DNA of 64,000 nt from positions 1 through 64,000 of the forward strand of contig NZ_JALKFT010000024.1 in assembly GCF_023242945.1 (NCBI RefSeq). Reading direction: 5' to 3'. Both the position numbers and the translations under genes were made by a program. Each line of letters begins with the position of its first letter. Position 1 is the first letter of the stretch. A model generated the notes under the pieces. It was given only the letters and a program-made list of their open reading frames with translations. It was not told the DNA's origin and did not search any database. This stretch comes from Frankia umida (GTDB lineage Bacteria; Actinomycetota; Actinomycetes; Frankiales; Frankiaceae). Below are positions 35,066-44,339 of this stretch, one piece after another.

Positions 35066-35575
35066 TCAGATCCGGCCGGCGTGCTCTGGCACCCGGGCGG
35101 GCAGTTCGGTGGGCAGGTCGGCGCGCGGTGCGGCCTTGGGGTCGTCCGGGTGCAGGAAGACCCACTTCTTGTAGGCCCAGAAGCGGAACACCGTGCCGAG
35201 CCCCGTGCCGAGCACGTTGCCGAACAGGTTGAAGGCGAGCACTCCGCGCAGATCGAGCACGTACCGGGCGAACCCGAGGCATCCGAGCGCGATCACGAGG
35301 CCGACCACGTTCAGTATGAAGAACAGCGTGTACTCGCGGCGCAGACCGGTCCGGGCGCGGTGGTTGAAGGACCACTGCCGGTTTCCGATATAGGAAAAGG
35401 TCGCGGCGATGACGGTGGAGATCGTCTTCGCGCTGAGCGGACCCATTCCCAGAAGCGTGTGACACAGGTTCGAAACCAGGAAGTCGATGGCGTAGCAGAC
35501 GCCACCGACGAGCCCGAACTTGCCCAGCTCGTGGATGAGTAGCTGCAGCGGCGACCGTCCCTGTCGGTGCTTCAC
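35066..35575 (-). CDS. GtrA-family membrane protein
   Basis: A 169-residue protein with four predicted helices: LGKFGLVGGVCYAIDFLV, ISTVIAATFSYIGNRQWSF, LFFILNVVGLVIALGCLGF, and LFGNVLGTGLGTVFRFW followed by YKKWVF. The N-R-x-W-S-F motif and the final RFWAYKKWVF are typical of GtrA/DPMS-like proteins, thought to help flip polyprenyl-phosphate-linked sugars or to assist glycosyltransferases. The start is likely GTG at 35575 or 35578; an open extension reaches 35893 but is low-complexity. Rv3277 of mycobacteria, also near birA, belongs to this family. Confidence 0.82.
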   Translation of the reverse strand: MKHRQGRSPLQLLIHELGKFGLVGGVCYAIDFLVSNLCHTLLGMGPLSAKTISTVIAATFSYIGNRQWSFNHRARTGLRREYTLFFILNVVGLVIALGCLGFARYVLDLRGVLAFNLFGNVLGTGLGTVFRFWAYKKWVFLHPDDPKAAPRADLPTELPARVPEHAGRI

Positions 35576-35914
35576 CACAGGCGACCTCGATCGATTCTTA
35601 CCACCCGAGGAGAGTACCGGCTGGCCGGAACCCGTCGCTTCGCCACCCCCTCCCTCGAGCGTCCCCGCGGACGTCGGGACCGCTGCCCGTCCGAGCCTCC
35701 TGTCGCCAAGGGTGATCAAATGCTCGACTCTGTGTGCTCGATCCACCGTAGTGGTGTTCCCTACTCTACGGTGAGTGATGCATCCGACTCGCAATGCCAG
35801 GCAACGTGGCGGTCGTGACGCTGGCGAATGTGGGGAACGATGGCCGGTTCGGGCGGCGGGGCGGCATCCTGACATTGCGGGGCACCGCCCCATCGATCGG
35901 GAGGGATGGACACC
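35576..35914. other. Divergent control region between gtrA and the carbonic anhydrase gene
   Basis: No gene supported. It contains an inverted repeat ACCGTAG (35745-35751) / CTACGGT (35766-35772) and the ribosome site GGGAGG at 35900-35905 of the carbonic anhydrase. An N-terminal extension of gtrA would run through part of it. Confidence 0.4.
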
Positions 35915-36541
35915 ATGAACGGCACGGATACGGCAACGGCAACGGCAACAGTGACGGCGGCGGTGAGGGTGCCGGCGGCGGCGACGGTGCCGGGCGTGGG
36001 CGGGCGTCGCCCGGCAGGTGACGTGACCGGTGCGGCGACGGCGACGGAAGTGCTGCTGACCTACGCCGCGGGTAACCCGGCGCGCCGCCAGGAGGCCGGC
36101 CTGCGGGGCGCGCTGCCGGCGCCGCCGGAACTCAGAGTGGCCGTCGTGGCCTGCATGGATGCGCGGCTCAACGTCGAGGCACTACTCGGCCTCGGGGAGG
36201 GCGACGCGCACATCCTGCGCAACGCCGGCGGCGTTGTCACCACCGATGTCGTCCGCTCCCTCGCGATCAGTCAGAACGCCCTCGGCACGAAGGAGATCAT
36301 CCTGCTGCACCACACCGGGTGCGGCATGGAGAAGATCACCGACGAGGGTTTCCGTGATCAGTTGGAGCGGGACACCGGGGTCCGCCCCGAATGGTCGGTG
36401 CAGGCCTTCACGGACGTCGCCGATGATGTCCGGCTCTCCCTGCGCATTCTGCGTTCGTCTCCCTTTCTGCAGGCCACGACGTCAGTGCGCGGCTTTGTCT
36501 ACGACGTGGAGACCGGCGCCCTGGTGGAGGTGCCGCTCTGA
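35915..36541 (+). CDS. Beta-class carbonic anhydrase
   Basis: Interconverts CO2 and bicarbonate; bicarbonate is the co-substrate of the acyl-CoA carboxylase encoded nearby. Zinc-site motifs VACMDARLN (Cys, then the Asp-Arg dyad) and LLHHTGCGM (His and Cys ligands) are both present, with RNAGGVVTTDVVRSLAIS between them. This is the compact beta-CA subtype seen in Rv1284 of M. tuberculosis. The first 45 residues are a low-complexity Ala/Thr/Val leader made by repeated ACGGCA codons. ATG at 35915 has GGGAGG nine bases upstream; ATG at 35906 overlaps that site. The 3' 60 bp overlap the antiparallel dehydrogenase gene. Confidence 0.9.
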   Translation: MNGTDTATATATVTAAVRVPAAATVPGVGGRRPAGDVTGAATATEVLLTYAAGNPARRQEAGLRGALPAPPELRVAVVACMDARLNVEALLGLGEGDAHILRNAGGVVTTDVVRSLAISQNALGTKEIILLHHTGCGMEKITDEGFRDQLERDTGVRPEWSVQAFTDVADDVRLSLRILRSSPFLQATTSVRGFVYDVETGALVEVPL

Positions 36542-37954
36542 CGTGGGCCGCTCTGACGTGGGCCGCTCCGGCAGGGGGCGTTCCGCGAGGTGCCGCGGAG
36601 CGTGGTGGCGGACGGTGGCCGGGCGCGGTGGCCGACCGAGAGCCCGGTAGGTCCAACCGGCGCCGCGCCAGGCGTCGGGGTCCAGGACGCCACGTCCATC
36701 GATGACGACCGGCCGGGCGACATGGCGGCGCAGTGCGGCGGGATCGAGCGTGCGGAACTCCGACCATTCGGTGAGGACCAGGACGATCTCGGCGCCGGCC
36801 ACCGCGCCGATCACCGAGTCGGCGATGTGCAGGTTGGGATGACGGTCCCGAGCGTTCGCCGCGGCCGCCGGATCGTAGACGGCGACATGCGCGCCGTCCC
36901 GGCGCAGGGCGGTGGCGACGTCCAGCGCCGGTGAGTCACGGATGTCGTCGGAGTTCGGCTTGAAGGCGGCGCCGAGCACGGCGACGGCCCGGTTCATCGG
37001 ATCTCCGCCCAGTAGCTCGTGCGCCAGCCGCACCGCCCGGGCCCGAGCGCGCATGTTCACCGCGTCCACCTCGCCCAGGAAGGACAGCGCCGGACCAACG
37101 CCGAGTTCCCGAGCGCGGGCCTGAAACGCCCGGACGTCCTTGGGCAGGCAGCCGCCCCCGTAGCCGATGCCGGCCCGCAGGAACAGCGGCCCGATCCGAT
37201 CATCGTGGGCCAGGGCGTCCGCGAGCTCCACGACATCCCCGCCGGTGGCGTCGCACACCTCGGACATCGCGTTGATGAAGGAGATCTTCGTGGCGAGGAA
37301 GGCGTTCGCGGCGACCTTCACCAGCTCGGCGGTGGCGTAGTCGGTGACGATGACGGGCGTCGATGCGTCGATCATCCGGCTGTACAGCGCGCGCAGCACG
37401 GCTTCGGCCCGGCCGCCGGAGGTGACCCCGAAGACCAGCCGGTCGGGGTGCAGGGTGTCCTCGACGGCGAAGCCCTCGCGAAGGAACTCGGGGTTCCAGG
37501 CGAGTTCGGCCCCCGGTGCGGCCGCGGCGATCCGGGCGGCGAGCCTCGCAGTCGTCCCCACCGGCACCGTCGACTTGCCCACCACCAGGGATCGCGGCCC
37601 GAGTCCCGCGGCGATCAGCCCGCTGATGACGGCGTCGACGTGACGCAGGTCGGCGGCCTGCGAGTCGGGACGTTGCGGTGTCCCGACACAGACGAAGTGC
37701 ACGTCGGCATGGTCGACGGCCGCGGCGATCGAGCAGGTGAAGGAGAGCCGGCCCGCCTCGAGGTTGCTGCGCAGCAGGGCGGCGAGTCCCGGCTCGTAGA
37801 ACGGGGTGTCGCCGGCGGACAGCTGACGAATCCGGTTCGCGTCGATGTCGACACCCAGCACCTCGAACCCGAGCTCGGCCATGCACACCGCGTGGGTCGC
37901 CCCCAGGTAGCCGGTGCCGATGACACTGATCGTCGGACGCGGCTGTGCGCGCAC
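36482..37954 (-). CDS. UDP-glucose/GDP-mannose dehydrogenase family enzyme
   Basis: Four-electron oxidation of a UDP- (or GDP-) sugar to the uronic acid, feeding polysaccharide synthesis. The 490-residue protein has ISVIGTGYLGATHAVCMAEL (NAD site), FVCVGTPQ, GKSTVPVGTT, NPEFLREGFAVED, ELVKVAANAFLATKISFINA and the catalytic cysteine in GYGGGCLPKDVRAF, then FKPNSDDIRDSPAL. GTG at 37954 has GGGGAG nine bases upstream. The core ends near residue 440; the last 45 residues (PERPTSERPTSER-like) are unusual and arise where the gene runs antisense into the carbonic anhydrase 3' end, suggesting loss of an earlier stop. Confidence 0.9.
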   Translation of the reverse strand: MRAQPRPTISVIGTGYLGATHAVCMAELGFEVLGVDIDANRIRQLSAGDTPFYEPGLAALLRSNLEAGRLSFTCSIAAAVDHADVHFVCVGTPQRPDSQAADLRHVDAVISGLIAAGLGPRSLVVGKSTVPVGTTARLAARIAAAAPGAELAWNPEFLREGFAVEDTLHPDRLVFGVTSGGRAEAVLRALYSRMIDASTPVIVTDYATAELVKVAANAFLATKISFINAMSEVCDATGGDVVELADALAHDDRIGPLFLRAGIGYGGGCLPKDVRAFQARARELGVGPALSFLGEVDAVNMRARARAVRLAHELLGGDPMNRAVAVLGAAFKPNSDDIRDSPALDVATALRRDGAHVAVYDPAAAANARDRHPNLHIADSVIGAVAGAEIVLVLTEWSEFRTLDPAALRRHVARPVVIDGRGVLDPDAWRGAGWTYRALGRPPRPATVRHHAPRHLAERPLPERPTSERPTSERHLHQGAGLHVVDKAAH

Positions 37955-37972
37955 GCTCGACACCTCCCCACT

Positions 37973-38005
37973 GCGACCTGAGCGACCTGAGCGACCTGAG
38001 CGACC
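37973..38005. repeat. 9-bp tandem repeat upstream of the dehydrogenase gene
   Basis: GCGACCTGA is repeated about 3.7 times directly upstream of the dehydrogenase start. If the gene started further up, the repeat would encode a Gly-Arg-Ser run. Position suggests it lies in the promoter or leader. Confidence 0.8.
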
Positions 38006-38115
38006 AATCGCTTCCTGACAGTAGTCGCTACCCTCGGAGGTCGGCCGCCACGAGCCCACGATCGGGCCTCACCCCGGCCGGGTTATCCACCTCACCCGGC
38101 CGGGTCGCACCCTCA

Positions 38116-38190
38116 GACCAGGGCGGCCCAGACCAGGGCGGCCCAGACCAGGGCGGCCCAGACCAGGGCGGCCCAGACCAGGGCGGCCCA
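38116..38190. repeat. Five perfect copies of a 15-bp tandem repeat
   Basis: GACCAGGGCGGCCCA occurs five times without variation, in the gap between the TIGR03089 stop (38248) and the dehydrogenase leader. Perfect identity suggests recent expansion or ongoing slippage. There are no spacers, so it is not a CRISPR array. Confidence 0.9.
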
Positions 38191-38247
38191 GACCGTCGTC
38201 CGGCAGACCGTCGCTCGGCGGGTCACGGTCGCCTCAGGTGGACGGTC

Positions 38248-39237
38248 TCAGGCGGAGGCGGGCAACCGCAGCACTCGGACACCGGCCGCGGCTTCCCCCG
38301 GCCATCCCGATCGCGCGTCCACGGCGGGCCCGTCCACAGTCGGGGTGTCGGTGACGATCGCGGTCACGCGCTCTGCCTCGATCCGGCGGGTCAGCAGGTC
38401 CGGATCGAGGCGGCGGCACAGCACCACGGACGCCCCCGCCGAAAGCGGCGCGAGCAGTCCGCCGAGCAGCCCCGTCGTGCTGCTCGGTGTGGCGGTGACC
38501 AACAGCCGGTCGGACGCCCCAAGCCGCCACCCCACCGCCGTGCGCAGCGCGCGCCGGACGAGGTCGGCCTGCACCGAGGGAGGCGGCGGCGCCCCGAAGC
38601 GGTCACCGTGCGAGGGCACCTCGACGGCGTAGTCGAGCACACCGGGGATGGACCGGGTCATCCGGCCACCCAGCGGACGCAGCGACAGCGCGACCGTCTC
38701 GTCGACGTCCAGATCCACGGCCGCGTCGAGGCGGTCCTGCGCGACGAACAACACGTGCAGTGGAGTCGTCGGTGCCAGCGCCGCGACCTTCGAGCTCGCG
38801 CCCGGTTGGTCCGTGGGCTGCTGGTCCGTGGGCTGCTGGGCGACGACGAGGTCGCCGCCGGCGGACCAGGTGGCGAGCGCGATCACCAGCGCCAGCCAGT
38901 GCGGAGGCAGGTCCATCCCCACCCGGTCGCCGGGGCCGAGACCGAGCGTGTCCACCAGCATGTTCGCGGTCTTGGCCACCCAGTTGTCGAGCGTCGTCGC
39001 GGAGAACTCGACCCGCTCGCCCGTCTCGTCGTCGTAGAACGTCACCAGCGGACGGGACGGGTCGGCCGCCAGGCGACGCGCCAGCAGGTCGGCGATGCCC
39101 CGCGCCCCCATCCCCGGCAGGCCGGTTCCGGTGGCCGACGTCGCCTCGTCGTCGGCCACCGCCGGTGCCGCGAGGATGAGGTCCGCGGCGCGGACCAGCC
39201 GCGAGGACGTGGCGCTCGTCGCGTTCGGGGTGCTCAC
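38248..39237 (-). CDS. TIGR03089 family protein
   Basis: A 329-residue actinobacterial protein resembling the N-terminal half of acyl-adenylating enzymes: RPLVTFYDDETGERVEFSAT, ANMLVDTLGLGPGDRVGMDL, PPHWLALVIALATWSAGGDL, and later VTATPSSTTGLLGGLLAPLS, where an adenylation enzyme would have its ATP loop TSGTTG. The loop is degenerate and the C-terminal adenylation domain is absent, so catalysis is doubtful. Rv3268 of mycobacteria is in this family and also adjoins an LCP gene. Its GTG start overlaps the LCP stop (GTGA), so the two are translationally coupled. Function is unknown. Confidence 0.75.
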   Translation of the reverse strand: MSTPNATSATSSRLVRAADLILAAPAVADDEATSATGTGLPGMGARGIADLLARRLAADPSRPLVTFYDDETGERVEFSATTLDNWVAKTANMLVDTLGLGPGDRVGMDLPPHWLALVIALATWSAGGDLVVAQQPTDQQPTDQPGASSKVAALAPTTPLHVLFVAQDRLDAAVDLDVDETVALSLRPLGGRMTRSIPGVLDYAVEVPSHGDRFGAPPPPSVQADLVRRALRTAVGWRLGASDRLLVTATPSSTTGLLGGLLAPLSAGASVVLCRRLDPDLLTRRIEAERVTAIVTDTPTVDGPAVDARSGWPGEAAAGVRVLRLPASA

Positions 39238-41879
39238 GGTGTGCAGGAGGTGTTGGCGGGCGTGCCGGCGGCGGCGGAGCTCACGCCACTGATCGCCGAC
39301 GCGGGATCGGTCGGTGCGCCCGCGGTGACACCGCCACCGCCGCCAGTGGAGCCGACGGTCGAGGTGGGGGTGTTCGAGGCGCTGACCAGCCCGCTGAAGT
39401 CGGTGCCCACAGCGAGGACGATGCCATCCGTGCCGGCGGAGCTGCCCGTGCCGGCGGAGCTGCGTCCGGAGGTGGACGACTCGCCCGGCGCCGAGGTGGT
39501 GGGGGGCAGCGGGGTTGGTGGCGAGGTGGCGACCAGCTGGCTGCCGGGGATGCGGCTGGCGAGGACACTCGCCTGTTCCCGAAGCCGCGGCGGATAGTAG
39601 ATCTCGGTCTGGGCCTGACCGGTCGTCGTCGAGGTCGTCATCGGACCAGTGAATCCGAGGGCGCGCAGACCGTCGACCGTCCGGGCGGCGAGTCCGGTGC
39701 GGCTGGTGGCGTTACGAACGGCCGCGATGCTCACCGAGGACGGCGACCCGACCGGCGTGGTGGCCGAGCCCCCGGAGCCAGCGGTGGTGGTGCCGCCGGT
39801 GGATGACGTGTTCGGGGGCGACACCCCGTCCGGTAGCAGTGGTGTGAGCATGCGGTTCAGTCCGGCCTGGTCGGCGATGAGCACCGCGCCGTGCGGGGGG
39901 ACGGTGCCATGGTCGTCGACGGCGCCGTCCGCGGGCAGCGCGATGTGGGTCGGGACGGTGAGGAATCGCATCCCGCCGCTGCCGGCCTCGCTGGCGCGGC
40001 GGGCCAGGCTGAGCAGCGCGGCCTGGTCAAGGCCCGAGTCGACCCGCAGCGCCCCACCGACCGCCCCGAGCAGCGCGGAGATCTTGGCCGGGTTGGTCAG
40101 GACGCCCGCGCTGGTGGCGGCGGTCAGCAGCCGGTCCAGGAACTGCTGCTGACGCAGGATGCGCAGCCGTTCGTCACCGAGTGCGTAGCGGGTCCGGACG
40201 AAGGCGAGGGCGCCCCGTCCGTCCAACCGGTTCTCGCCGAGGCGGCCGCTCCAGCCGGACATCGCGTCGTGCAGGTTGCGGGTGGAGCCGTCCGGCAACG
40301 GTGTCACGCAGACGGTGACACCACCGACGGCGTCCGTCATGGCCCGGAAGCCCGCGAGGTTGATCGAGATGGTGTGATCGATCTTGAGGTTGGTGAGTGA
40401 CTCCAGCGTGGTGACGAGCCCCGGCACACCGGCGAGCTGGAGCACCTCGGTGAGCTTGGCGTGCCCGTCGCGGGCGTTGGCCTTGGCCTTCGGCAGCACC
40501 GGGACCAGCATGTCGCGGGGGAACGACAGCAGTGTCGCCGAACCGTCCGGGCCCAGGTGGGCGATGATCGTCGTGTCCGATCGGACGCCGTCCACCGTGC
40601 CGTACTCGCCGTCGGTGCCGTCCCGACTGTCGTCACCGAGCAGCAGGATGTTCTCCGCGCCCGCCGCCGCGACCGGCCGCGTCCCGGCGATCTTCCAGTC
40701 CTCGCGGGTGACGGCACTGTCGAAGTGCCGGTAGGCCACCCAGCCGAGCGAGGTGACCGCGAGCACGAGGGTGGACAGCGTCGCGCAGGCCGCGAGCAGG
40801 AGCCGCTGCGAGAACGGTCGATAGCGTCGAGGCCGGCGGGGGTCCAGGTGGGGCGGAAGCGGACGGCGTGACCGGCGGGCAGTCTCCCATCCGGTCGTGT
40901 CCCGGCCCCGGACGGGCGACCTCAGGGCGTGGGTGGGGGCCGTGCGGGAGCCCGGCCGCGCATCGGGCATCCGGGTCTGCGGCGCGTGGACCGGCGTCCG
41001 GGCGGTGACCGCGGCGGTCGACCGTCCAGCGGAAGCCGACCGCCCCACGGGAACGGACCGTCCAGCGGGAGCGGAGCGCGCCGAGGATCCGACCGGAACC
41101 GGCCGGCCCGACCGTGGCGGCGGCACTGACCAGGCCTCCCGGCCCGACGACACCGAACGGCCCGACGGCACCGAACGGCCTGACGGCACCGAACGACCCG
41201 ACGGCACCGAGCGTGGCGGTGGTACCGACGGAGGCGGTGGCACCGACGGAAGTGGCGGCACCGACGGAAGTGGCGGCACCGGTCCGGGCGGCAGGACCGA
41301 CGGCAGCGGCGGAGCCGAGCGGGCCGAACGAGTCGAGCGTGGCGGTGGCACCGAGGGAGGTGGTGGCACCGAGGGAGGTGGTGGCACCGGCGGGATCGGT
41401 GGGGACTCGATCGCGGGGAAGTGGTCCGTCGGCTGGTGCCACGTCACGTGTGCCCGGCGGGCCGGTGCGGACGGGTGGTACAGCGGCGGCGGCGTTCGCT
41501 GCGCCCGATGCCGACCCAGTCCCTGGGTGGGCGACGCGGTCTGCGCATGACCCAGTGCATGGGTCTGGGTGGTGCTGCCCGACGACGGCACGGTGCCCGA
41601 CAACAGCATGGTGTCCGGCGACGGCCCGGCACCTGAGGACGGCCCAACGCCTGAGGACGGCACGGCGATGCCGAGCGCCTGGGTGGGCGCGGCGGTCTGG
41701 GGCGCGTCAAGGTCAGCGTTCTCGTGCGGCCGCAGGACGAGAATCGTCGGGCGGTCCCGCCAATGGCCGCGCGAACGGGTGGGCAGCGGCCAGGCCGCCG
41801 GCGGATCCTCGTCCGACCCCCGGCGGCGGGCCGGTTCCGGCGCTGACGGCGGTGGCGCCGGCCGGGAATGGGGTGTCAC
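39234..41879 (-). CDS. LytR-CpsA-Psr (LCP) family wall-polymer ligase, long Pro-rich N-terminus
   Basis: LCP proteins transfer polyprenyl-linked glycans to peptidoglycan at the outer membrane face of the cell membrane. Of 881 residues, about 1-360 are a Pro/Ser/Arg-rich cytoplasmic tail with repeats such as PPLPSVPP and PSGRSV. A membrane helix follows (about 361-383), then the LCP domain: NILLLGDDSRDG, RSDTTIIAHLGPDGS, LLSFPRDMLVPV, ALAFVRTRYALGD (substrate arginines). The C-terminal LytR_C domain is near NATSRTGLAARTVDGLRA. The tail ends with NTSCTP, a near-terminal Cys. GTG at 41879 starts the gene. The cytoplasmic tail is far longer than usual. Confidence 0.9.
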   Translation of the reverse strand: MTPHSRPAPPPSAPEPARRRGSDEDPPAAWPLPTRSRGHWRDRPTILVLRPHENADLDAPQTAAPTQALGIAVPSSGVGPSSGAGPSPDTMLLSGTVPSSGSTTQTHALGHAQTASPTQGLGRHRAQRTPPPLYHPSAPARRAHVTWHQPTDHFPAIESPPIPPVPPPPSVPPPPSVPPPRSTRSARSAPPLPSVLPPGPVPPLPSVPPLPSVPPPPSVPPPRSVPSGRSVPSGRSVPSGRSVSSGREAWSVPPPRSGRPVPVGSSARSAPAGRSVPVGRSASAGRSTAAVTARTPVHAPQTRMPDARPGSRTAPTHALRSPVRGRDTTGWETARRSRRPLPPHLDPRRPRRYRPFSQRLLLAACATLSTLVLAVTSLGWVAYRHFDSAVTREDWKIAGTRPVAAAGAENILLLGDDSRDGTDGEYGTVDGVRSDTTIIAHLGPDGSATLLSFPRDMLVPVLPKAKANARDGHAKLTEVLQLAGVPGLVTTLESLTNLKIDHTISINLAGFRAMTDAVGGVTVCVTPLPDGSTRNLHDAMSGWSGRLGENRLDGRGALAFVRTRYALGDERLRILRQQQFLDRLLTAATSAGVLTNPAKISALLGAVGGALRVDSGLDQAALLSLARRASEAGSGGMRFLTVPTHIALPADGAVDDHGTVPPHGAVLIADQAGLNRMLTPLLPDGVSPPNTSSTGGTTTAGSGGSATTPVGSPSSVSIAAVRNATSRTGLAARTVDGLRALGFTGPMTTSTTTGQAQTEIYYPPRLREQASVLASRIPGSQLVATSPPTPLPPTTSAPGESSTSGRSSAGTGSSAGTDGIVLAVGTDFSGLVSASNTPTSTVGSTGGGGGVTAGAPTDPASAISGVSSAAAGTPANTSCTP

Positions 41880-42166
41880 GGGTCGCTGGCGCTCCTTGGT
41901 CGGGCGGCTCTGAGCGGCAGCCTGGTGATCGCGTCTGCGGCCTGCGTCGTGATTTCACTTCAGCACAGATCCGGCGATTCGGACGTCCGCCGAGGGCGTC
42001 TCGCGGCCGGGAACGGGGCTGGAACGGCCAATCAGACCCGATGGTCGTGGCCCATCGGTGGGGGCGGGGAACGGCCACCTACCCGACCGGGCCATCCCCC
42101 GACCGGGCGATGCCACGAGCCGTCCCGGCGGGGCGCCCAGGTGGGTCGTCTACCCTGACGTCAACC

Positions 42167-44263
42167 ATGGATGCCCCGAAACCGACGAGGCGGCGGGTGC
42201 GGCGCGGCCCCCTGCTTCTCCTGCTCATCACCGCCGCTCATCTGGCGATGCTGCTCAGCTACGCCTTCGTCTACCCGACGTGGGCGGGCTACGACGAGGC
42301 GCAGCACGTCGACATGGTCTACGGGCTGCAGCACGGTGACGGCTGGCCGGCGCCCGGCCGGAAGATGATCGCGAGCGGGGTCGCGGCGACATCCGACGAC
42401 TTCGACCGAGGCCGCTACGCGGACATGTTCCAGTCCGGCGGCAAACGTCGGGGCGCCGAGCCGTTCGCCGAGATCGACCCCACCCCGCGCGGTGAACGCC
42501 GGTCCTTCGACGAACTCGGTGGTCCCATCCCGGTCGACGACGGACGACTGTCCAACCAGATGGTCCAGCACCCGCCGATGATCTATGCTGCCGGCGCGCT
42601 TCTGCTCGACGCCCTGCCCGGGTCGGACGGTTGGTCGTACGACCAGCAGGTGTTCGTGCTGCGCCTGCTGAACATCCTGGTCGTCGGGCCGCTGCCGGTG
42701 CTGGGTTTTCTCGCCGCCCGTCGGTTCGGTCTCGGTGAACCCGCCGCGCTGGCGGCCGCGGCGCTGCCCCTGGCGATCCCCGGCTTCACCCGGGTGGGCG
42801 CCACGTTCAACAACGACGGCATCCTCATGCTGACCACCGGCGCGCTCACCGTCGTCCTGGCCGGTGTGATGCGCGGTGACCTGCGTCGGCGCACCGCCGT
42901 CTGGGCCGGGCTGTGGTTCGGGCTCGCGTTGCTGTCGAAGGCCTTCGCACTGACCACACCGGTGATCATCGTGGCCGCCTATCTCGTCGGCTGGTGGCGG
43001 GTGCGCCGTGCCGGCGGTACCTCGGACGTCCGGCCCGGGTCGGATGTCCAGGTCGCCTCGGACGGACCGGGCGGTGGTGGCGTCCGGACTGGGCGGGAGC
43101 GGTCGAGGCTGGGATCGTGCTGGGGGCTGGTGCGGTCGTTGCCGTGGGTTCCCGGGGCGTTGGCGGTCGGGCTGGGGCTCGCCGTCGGTGGCTGGTGGTG
43201 GGTGCGCAACTACGTGTTGTACGACGCCGTCCAGCCGAACGGATGGGCGACGAATCCGCCGCGGCGGGAACCGCTGCTGCTGCCCGATTCGTTCTTCACG
43301 TGGTTCTGGTACTTCGTCCGGACGATGATCTCTCGGTTCTGGGGTGGGCTCGGCATGTTCGAGCCTCCGCAGCTGTCGCCGATCGCCATCGTCCTCGCGA
43401 CGGTGGTCGTCGTCGGGCTCAGCGTGGTGGCTGTGGTGGGTGGTGGTCAGCGGCGGCTGGCCCCCCCCGAGGGGGGCGGCGCCGGTGCCCGGCCGGATGA
43501 CGCGGTGGGGCGCGGGGTGCGGCTGTGGGGCGCGGCGTCGGTGGTGGTGCTGTTGTTGCCGGTGGCCTTCGCCTACCTGTCGGTCGGCCAACGCAGCTGG
43601 GGGGACTACAAGGTCTACACCCGGGGGATCGCGGTGCAGGGCCGCTATCTCTACCTGGGGCTCGTCGGGCTCGGCGTGGTCGTCGCGCTCGGGCTGAGTC
43701 GGGTGCTGCGCGCTCGGGAGCGGTTCGGCCCGCTCGTCGTCCTGATCGGCGCGGTGCTCATGCAGGGCGCCGCCCTGCTCGCGGTCTGCAGCTACTACTG
43801 GCTGCCCCGGCAGGTGTCGTTCACACCCGCCCGCATCCCGGACGTGGTGTCCGCGATCGGCCGCTGGGCGCCGTTCCCGACCGGCGTCACCATCGCCACG
43901 TTCGTCCTGGCCGCGGTGTCGCTCGTCGCCGCCCTGTTCGCCGCCGCGACCATCGGGTCCCTCCAGCCTGACCGAACAGCGGCGAGCGTGACCGTCGCGG
44001 CCAGCCGCACTGGGACCACACCCGGTACTGTCCCGGTCCAGCCGGTGGGGTCGCAACCAGCCGCCGTCCAACCGGAACCCGTTCCGACCGAGATCGACTC
44101 GCCGCAGCCCGCCACTGCCACTGCCACTGCCGAGGCCACCGCCGCGTCCGAGTCCGAGGCAGACTCGCCGCGAGCTGGTGCGGCCGAGGCCGCGTCGTCG
44201 GGCGTCGCCTCGGCCGAGGCCGCGTCGCCGCAAGCCGCTCCGACTGAGGCCGGCCGCCGGTAA
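42167..44263 (+). CDS. DUF2142-type polytopic membrane protein (putative glycosyltransferase)
   Basis: A 698-residue protein with about ten membrane helices. After a first helix comes the exported loop YPTWAGYDEAQHVDMVYGLQ, where an acidic DE motif resembles the catalytic loop of GT-C polyprenyl-phosphate-sugar transferases. A long exported segment follows (to LSNQMVQHPPMIYAAGALLL), then FTRVGATFNNDGILMLTTGA and closely packed helices. The last 120 residues are an Ala/Pro/Glu/Thr-rich tail, probably disordered. The gene diverges from the LCP gene. I assign DUF2142 by overall layout; a second related gene lies at 50403. Confidence 0.72.
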   Translation: MDAPKPTRRRVRRGPLLLLLITAAHLAMLLSYAFVYPTWAGYDEAQHVDMVYGLQHGDGWPAPGRKMIASGVAATSDDFDRGRYADMFQSGGKRRGAEPFAEIDPTPRGERRSFDELGGPIPVDDGRLSNQMVQHPPMIYAAGALLLDALPGSDGWSYDQQVFVLRLLNILVVGPLPVLGFLAARRFGLGEPAALAAAALPLAIPGFTRVGATFNNDGILMLTTGALTVVLAGVMRGDLRRRTAVWAGLWFGLALLSKAFALTTPVIIVAAYLVGWWRVRRAGGTSDVRPGSDVQVASDGPGGGGVRTGRERSRLGSCWGLVRSLPWVPGALAVGLGLAVGGWWWVRNYVLYDAVQPNGWATNPPRREPLLLPDSFFTWFWYFVRTMISRFWGGLGMFEPPQLSPIAIVLATVVVVGLSVVAVVGGGQRRLAPPEGGGAGARPDDAVGRGVRLWGAASVVVLLLPVAFAYLSVGQRSWGDYKVYTRGIAVQGRYLYLGLVGLGVVVALGLSRVLRARERFGPLVVLIGAVLMQGAALLAVCSYYWLPRQVSFTPARIPDVVSAIGRWAPFPTGVTIATFVLAAVSLVAALFAAATIGSLQPDRTAASVTVAASRTGTTPGTVPVQPVGSQPAAVQPEPVPTEIDSPQPATATATAEATAASESEADSPRAGAAEAASSGVASAEAASPQAAPTEAGRR

Positions 44264-44339
44264 CGCGTGGTGATGGGTGCGGGCGGCCCTGGCCACGGGA
44301 TATGGTCCTGGCCGCGGGGAACGGGCGGTGGGTGCGGGG

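Noticed and set aside
38116..38190. CRISPR array
   Set aside because: Units are 15 bp and directly abutting, with no spacers and no cas genes in the window.
37945..39597. 550-residue plus-strand frame including a DQGGP repeat
   Set aside because: The repeat is the intergenic 15-bp tandem read in one frame; the rest is antisense to TIGR03089 and LCP genes.
42161..44296. 711-residue minus-strand frame opposite the DUF2142 gene
   Set aside because: Arg/His/Pro-rich shadow without motifs; the plus strand gives a coherent membrane protein.
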